Below, in pieces: positions 55,871 to 64,000 of a DNA stretch of 64,000 nucleotides (position 1 is the stretch's first letter; every line of letters begins with the position of its first letter). The position numbers and the translations under genes were made by a program. Origin of the DNA: Ecdyonurus torrentis (lineage: Eukaryota; Arthropoda; Insecta; Ephemeroptera; Heptageniidae); assembly GCA_949318235.1 (NCBI GenBank), contig OX439127.1, forward strand, positions 899,462-963,461. The letters are read 5' to 3'. The notes below the pieces were generated by a model, which searched no databases, was not told the DNA's origin, and was given only the letters and a program-made list of their open reading frames with translations.

Positions 55871-55875
<5 letters not shown>

Positions 55876-55929
<54 letters not shown>

Positions 55930-55935
55930 AATATA
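55876..55935. repeat. (TA)n microsatellite
   Basis: About 55 bp of TA between the 434 bp repeat and mariner foldback M5. Confidence 0.93.
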
Positions 55936-57318
55936 CAGGGTGTCTATAAAGTCCTTAAGGTTTGTTTAGGCTTTAATAAAAGATGTATAGCGGAACATAA
56001 AATAAACTTTTCATACATGAAATTAAAGCTCCGTTTTTTAAAATTAGGAAAATCAAGACAGTTTTAAAATCGGAATATAAGTAACGTTGCTACACGAAAA
56101 ATGCAAAAAATGAGCTTTTCAATAATCGCTGCATCGTCTGAAATGAACCAAACAAATTCAAATTTTTTACTTCTAAAAATTTTTTTTTTACAAATTTACC
56201 TTAATGCAGCTTCACGTGGGATACATTAGTAGCACGACACGTGTCGATACGAACCTCTAGCTCGCGCCACGTTGCAAAGGATTTGCTGCGTGATGGACTG
56301 GATGGCGGCAGTGATCCTCTGCTTCAGTTCGCGCACGTCATGCACTGGTGTTTTGCAGACTTTGTCCTTGATGAACCCCAGAAGAAGAAGTCCGAAGGGG
56401 GGTGGGGTTAAATCTGGAGACTTGCAGCTCATGCCATGGGTCAACCACGTCCAAGCCATCTTCCTCGTAACGTCTGATTCAGCGTGACTCTAACGTTCTG
56501 GGCCAGATGTGGTGGAGCCCCGTCTTGCTGAAAGATGAGATTTTGAGCCCATTCTTCTTGCGCTTGAAGCAGCAGGGATCGCATACTGCTCCCGCATATC
56601 CAAGTAATTACCCCACTTGATTGTCGGCTCGTAAAAGAAGTATGGGCCGATCATCTAATTGTACAGGACTGCGCACCAAACAATCACTTTGGGACTGTCA
56701 AGCTCGATCGTACAAATTGAATCTGGACGTCCAGTACCCCAGAAACACACGTTCTGTCTGTTCACTTTTCTACATAACATAAGAAGATGGCTTGGACGTG
56801 GTGGACCCATGGCATGGGCTTCAAGGTCTCAAGATTTTACCCCCCTCCCCCGGAATTTTTCCTCTGGGAGTACATCAGGGACAAGGTCTTCAAAACACCA
56901 GTGCATGACGTGCACGAACTGAAGCAGAAGATCACTGCCGCCTTCCAAATCATCGCGCCGCAAATGCTCTGCAACGTGTGGTGCGAGCTAAAGGTTCGTG
57001 TCGACACGTTTCGTGCTACTAATAAATCCCAAAAGGAGCTGGCTTAAATTTTGAGAAACTTTTGTCAGAAGTCCAAAATTTTGAATTAGTTTGGTTTTCT
57101 TGAGACGATGCAGACGTGTCAACATGTGGCGATTCCTCAAAACCTCATTTTTTGCATTTTTTCGTGTGGCAAATTTACTAATTTTCCGAATTTAAAATTG
57201 TTTTGATTTTCATAATTGTAAAAAACGGATCTTTAATTTCATGTATAAAAAGTTTATTTTATGTTCGGCCTTATGTCTTTTATTAAGGCTTAACACCCTC
57301 AAGGACTTTGTAGACACC

Positions 57319-57321
<3 letters not shown>
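55936..57321. mobile_element. Mariner-type foldback M5
   Basis: The ends are CAGGGTGTCTATAAAGTCCT and its inverted form, with TA on both sides. The left half holds a minus-strand C-terminal transposase piece (56226-56459: SPDLTPPPFG, VHDVRELKQRITAAI). The right half holds the same region on the plus strand (56787-57047: WEYIRDKVFKTPVHDVHELK, KVRVDTFRATN). No N-terminal part is present. The arms share KTPVHD, which distinguishes them from M4. Confidence 0.78.
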
Positions 57322-57392
<71 letters not shown>

Positions 57393-57404
57393 ATATATAT
57401 ATAT
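57322..57404. repeat. (TA)n microsatellite
   Basis: About 80 bp of TA with one TATTTA interruption between M5 and M6. Confidence 0.95.
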
Positions 57405-58670
<1,266 letters not shown>

Positions 58671-59788
58671 TGTACAGTAGAGGAACGGATAGATAAATAA
58701 AATGCAGCACAAACAAGTTACTTTACTACTAAATTACGTGACTTGATATATAGACTATAAAATTGATTGAGCACTTAGTGCATTCGTATTTTTTTAATTT
58801 TCTCGAAAGCAAAAAATTATTTATTCTTAACAATTTTTCATAGAAATTAAAGCTGCGTGACTCTGCCTTAAATTTCCTTCTCAGCAAGTTACCTTTTACA
58901 TATCGTCAGTCGGATATGCAAAGTTCGGATTAGGAATTTGAGTGTTTCTGAAATTAGAATCGTCATAATTTAAAAATAAAATGTCACAAAAAATTGCAAT
59001 TATTTTTGTCGTGCGGCTTATATATCTGACAATACATTGTATTAATTTCGTATTTTTATTTCAAATAGTTCGCTCACAATTCATCAATTAGTAAACTAAA
59101 ACACCCTGTTTTTGCACTCTGTTCAAAAAAGTGAACTTAAAATTATTATTCCCTTGCAACAGTAAGCAATAAAAATTTCAAATTAATATCATACAGTCAA
59201 GAAATGTTGTTTATTCTTAATGTACAGTTGAAATATTTTTGCAACCGACCCTTTTACCAAAATTTGCAAAAAACGGATCTCGCGTTCTTTTAATGTTTTG
59301 AAGCTCAAAATTATTTAAGGGGCGCAATTTTGTATTCTTAAAAGATTTCTTTGCAATATACAAAGTTATTTTGAAATTAACTAAAATTTATGAATTAATT
59401 AACTTATAGCCCCTGTAGTTACGCAGAAAGCAGTACATAAAATGCCTGATGACCGCAACCAGCAGTACACTCCTCCAAGAAAAATCTGTCCGCTTGCTGA
59501 GTAGACTCCGTGCAATATAGGCAAACTGCCGAACATGTTATTAGAACGGGCAACGCTGCATTGCTTTGTTACACTATCTTTAGCCTAAGGCAATGCGATA
59601 AGAAAAAATATTCTGAAAGCCAAATATCAAGTAAGTAGATTCTTTACTTACTATATCATATTCTGACTAGAATAAAAAATTATATGTAGTGAATTATAAT
59701 TGTTTATAATACTTTAGTGAAATGCATACAATTATAATTTTCTACATACAGTATACATTATATAGGATATGTTATTATTATATTATAA

Positions 59789-59841
<53 letters not shown>

Positions 59842-59971
59842 TGTGTGATTATTTTTATAACCGGTTACTTCTGTTCTAATTTTAAAGTTATAGTGCCAAT
59901 TAGGTTTTTCTAAACCCTTTTTTTATACCAAACTAAGAAAAAAGGAAAAAGTAACATAAAAAATTAATATA
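58671..59971. other. No gene recognised; (TA)n/(TG)n tract
   Basis: AT-rich sequence with a compound (TA)n(TG)n microsatellite at 59797-59841. No domain, splice pattern or inverted repeat was found. Confidence 0.5.
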
Positions 59972-60262
59972 CACTCTAAAAAATGGTGTAATACTATAGT
60001 TACGAATCCTAACTTATTTATGATATACAATTTTGAGTTATTATGAGTAGCTAAAATAATGCATTTTAGTGAGTTGTTAAAAATAGCTAATTTTAGTTCT
60101 TTCAAGTTTTTTAAAGTTTTTTTTAAAGCTATTTCAAGTTAAATTAGCTATTTTTAATAATATGCTAAAATGCATTATTTTAGCTACTTATAATAACTAA
60201 AAAGTGTATATCTTAAATATGTTAGGATTCGTAACTTAAGTAACGCACAAATTTTTAGAGTG
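59972..60262. mobile_element. MITE with CACTCTAAAA ends
   Basis: A ~290 bp element has arms of about 140 bp sharing TTACGAATCCTAAC and AGCTAAAATAATGCATTTTA. TA flanks both ends. No coding sequence. Confidence 0.7.
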
Positions 60263-61345
60263 TATAATATATAAGAAATAAACTTGACACATTATTTTTA
60301 AAATTAAGTTTGGAAGAGAAACAGAGACAGAAAGAGAGACAGAAGATACGTTCTATGTTGTATCAGGGATAAGAGAATCATGATTGACCGAGGTTACTTA
60401 TGTTGCATTACAAATGTATAAAAAAAAACATGCAAACTAAAAAAATTTTCTATTTTGTTGATTTTTGTATTATATAGTTTTCTTAAAAAATTTAAACATG
60501 TTTACCTTCTCTCTCTCTCTCTCTCCTTTCTTTCTCTACTTGTTTTTTTTTTATAAAATGTCATATAAAAGTTATACAAATAATTTATTATTTGCTTTCA
60601 CCATTGAAGTTAAAAATCAATGTATTGTAGTATACCTAATTTGAAAATTTAAAAAATTATTATATTTTTTACTTTATAAGTTATTTTATTTATCGACACT
60701 ATAAATTTATGATAATAATATTTATATTATATATATAATTTTATATAATAATATTATATTATATAATTTATTACATAAAATATTTATAATTTTATTACTG
60801 CTTGCCTTTATTTACTTTAATGCAACTTAAAAATTTAGTTATATATATTTTAAACTGTTTTAATATTATTTTTTATTGTGATTGTATTTTTTTAAAAATA
60901 TCTTTCTTTGTTTTTAATTTCTATTATATAAATTACTGATATGAAAATGTAGCATTAAAATTTATACTATCAAATTAAAATTTCATATTTATTCTGCACT
61001 GTGTTTGTAAGTATGACATACTCTTCAAGAGAGATGGAACAGTGGAATGTTCAATGCGAGTAATCTCTATGCAAAAAGTGAGATTTTACATTCATGTTTT
61101 ACATTACGAAACGTTAAGAAGCTGGCTTTATATCAATATTTTTCTCAAAACATGTTTAACAATTTTGCTATATATATTTCAAAATCACATATATAACTTA
61201 AAGAAATGTATTATACATATTCATTAAAAAAATACAGATTTGAGAGCATCATTATTTTTTATTGACTTCAAAACATAACCAAAATTGTAACAAGATGACT
61301 AATTTGTCATATCACAGAAAAACAAAACACATAATATTATTTTAA
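60263..61345. other. No gene recognised
   Basis: Very AT-rich, with a (CT)n run at 60509-60528. Confidence 0.5.
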
Positions 61346-61353
61346 CGCTCAAC

Positions 61354-62480
<1,127 letters not shown>

Positions 62481-63047
62481 TGAATAAAATATTTTTGCAT
62501 ACTGCTTTGCATGCATATATAAATAAAATTGTAAAAATATTTACAAGCCAAATTCTTAACGTTTGATAAAGTAGCAGTATACATGTTAAGCCAATATCTC
62601 TATGCATTGAGTTATGTGAGATAAAACTTGCATATTTTCGTTGCATTTTTCTTGTGAAGTTTTTGTCTTCTCTCTTTCTCTTTTTCTTGCCATGTGAAAA
62701 TGATAGAAATAATATAATCTACAAGTTTTATTTATAAAGTTTAGCTTTTAAAGTTACTATTTTTTTCTTATATAGAAATCTGACAAAACAGTATTTTAAA
62801 GAACTTCACATTAAATTACCCTTAGATTATCATAAGTATTCTAATACTTTATTGGACGACATACTAAGACATTTCTAAACATACTATAAATTTATTCGCA
62901 AGTTATTTTTAATACATCAATAAGTTAAAAAAAATGTTGTTAGTTCAAAAAAAATTAGAAATATTATTAGTCAAAATTAAAGTCACATTTTTGCGTAGTG
63001 CAGCAGATTTTTGGAACATTTATATTTTGTATTCTCTCTTACACCTT

Positions 63048-63050
<3 letters not shown>
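62481..63050. other. No gene recognised
   Basis: AT-rich flank of the Tc1-like relic. Its terminal inverted repeats could not be defined. Confidence 0.45.
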
Positions 63051-63094
<44 letters not shown>

Positions 63095-63102
63095 TGTGTG
63101 TT

Positions 63103-63175
<73 letters not shown>
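63051..63175. repeat. Compound (TG)n(GA)n microsatellite
   Basis: About 70 bp of TG repeats followed by about 55 bp of GA repeats with a few interruptions. Confidence 0.95.
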
Positions 63176-63177
<2 letters not shown>

Positions 63178-64000
63178 TATTTCAGGACAACAGAGCGTTT
63201 TTTTAAGTTCATTATTAATGCAAAATAAGTTACCTGGATTAATTACTCTAGACAACGTTAGGATTATAAAATTTTGTTTTCAAGTATGACCATTTTTGAC
63301 AGGAATAAGAGTTATAATCAAAGAACATTTCGTTCAATAGAATTCAAAATATCCTAATAATAATAACAATATATCAGTAATAGTAAAATGTAACAGAAGT
63401 TAATTAAAGTTAAACAAAATATTTAAATTTTCTTTCCTAAACTCGACTCTCTCTCTCTCTCTCTTCCGATACGTCAGAAATAAATATAAATGTATTATAT
63501 ACATATTTTTAAAATGTGTTTTTAATCCAATTATTTCTAGTTTATTTTTCCAAATCAATTTTTTATTTGTATAATATATTAAAACAAAATAGTATCTCTT
63601 TAGTCCCAGTATACAATACAGTGAATATCAAATGATGCAAAAAAAAATAGTAAAACATCGCAAATATTGAGAAAAAAAATAAAAAAGTGGACCACAAAAT
63701 GCCTTTCAATTAACGTGATTTTTATAACGCCAAAACAGGAGGTAGCGGGTCCGCAAAAGCCAGAAACCTTTTTTGACGAAAGAATTAAATTTTTGTCGTT
63801 CTGAGAGCCGTATAAAAACGTGGTTCACGTTTACGACATTGCAATAATTTTCAAAAAAATCGGGGAGTGAAGCGGAGTTACTCTCAGCTCACTAACCATT
63901 CGATCAATGCATTTTTTTTACTTGCAGATCTTTAAAAAAGGAAAAGTAGTGTATGCTCACTAATTGCAAAATATGAGTTACTTTTTAGTTAACTATTATA
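63176..64000. other. No gene recognised
   Basis: AT-rich with a short (CT)n run at 63446-63463. A less AT-rich stretch at 63720-63900 shows no open frame or repeat that I recognise. Confidence 0.45.

Larger units (their letters stand above)
54288..55875. repeat. 434 bp tandem repeat carrying a tRNA-like module, with inverted first part
   Basis: Three full units start at 54481, 54915 and 55349, and a partial fourth starts at 55783. The spacing is exactly 434 bp each time. Each unit has a GATTGGCTTTATTTGCATTT block, a CATCTCGTGGAGTATC block, a GGGGACC...GTAAGAGGGG hairpin, and a tRNA-like module at its end. The first ~190 bp (54288-54480) is the unit in reverse orientation, giving a palindrome centred near 54480 at the truncated edge of the tRNA-like module. 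The fourth unit dissolves into (TA)n within its own GATATATACATATA sequence. Units differ by only a few bases. Confidence 0.85.

Noticed and set aside
63051..63228. Frames of Cys-Val and Arg-Glu repeats
   Set aside because: They come from the (TG)n and (GA)n microsatellite.

Overview
This window looks like AT-rich eukaryotic intergenic DNA, most likely from an arthropod. The evidence is GT-AG introns, dense (TA)n, (GA)n, (CTCC)n and (TATC)n microsatellites, Penelope-like, Gypsy-like, non-LTR, Kolobok-like and Tc1/mariner-like elements, and no operons or ribosome binding sites. Nothing allows a finer taxonomic placement. Most of the identifiable content is mobile DNA. Most long open frames are artefacts of microsatellites (for example Tyr-Ile repeats from (TA)n) and are not listed.

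Layout. (1) 0.77-7.48 kb: a Penelope-like element with a broken reverse transcriptase and a GIY-YIG endonuclease. Its endonuclease reading frame is split by a young 5.3 kb LTR element that carries gag but no pol. (2) 7.56-10.43 kb: a palindromic foldback element with arrays of ~33 bp subterminal repeats. (3) 12.2-16.6 kb: two mariner-type relics and a small MITE. (4) 16.85-20.62 kb: the only good host-gene candidate, a spliced secreted protein gene with two in-frame stops in one exon. (5) 21.57-25.2 kb: a ~128 bp tandem repeat, a promoter-like repeat, and a 2 kb palindrome abutting 243 bp of (TA)n. (6) 25.54-35.16 kb: a decayed Gypsy-type retrotransposon (gag, protease, RT, RNase H, partial integrase). 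Between RT and RNase H it is interrupted by a 5.3 kb Kolobok-like transposon with TTAA target duplications, a THAP domain, a DDE-type transposase and an opposing gene resembling the P2X7 cytoplasmic domain. (7) 35.5-37.1 kb and 61.35-62.5 kb: Tc1-like transposase relics, each with an intron directly before the codon of a catalytic Asp. (8) 38.6-42.6 kb: mariner foldbacks and a second copy of the promoter-like repeat. (9) 43.4-44.7 kb: a LINE reverse transcriptase relic. (10) 45.86-58.67 kb: a mosaic in which unrelated palindromic or foldback elements, Penelope fragments, a tRNA-bearing 434 bp tandem repeat and mariner relics are each bounded by (TA)n tracts.

The most unusual feature is the last region together with 7.5 kb and 23-25 kb. 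Several families have terminal inverted repeats beginning TCG (or CAGGGTG for the mariner group), use TA as target, and sit inside (TA)n microsatellites. Many have been rebuilt as long inverted repeats. No complete, intact transposase or reverse transcriptase gene is visible, so the mobile elements here are probably immobile or depend on proteins made elsewhere.
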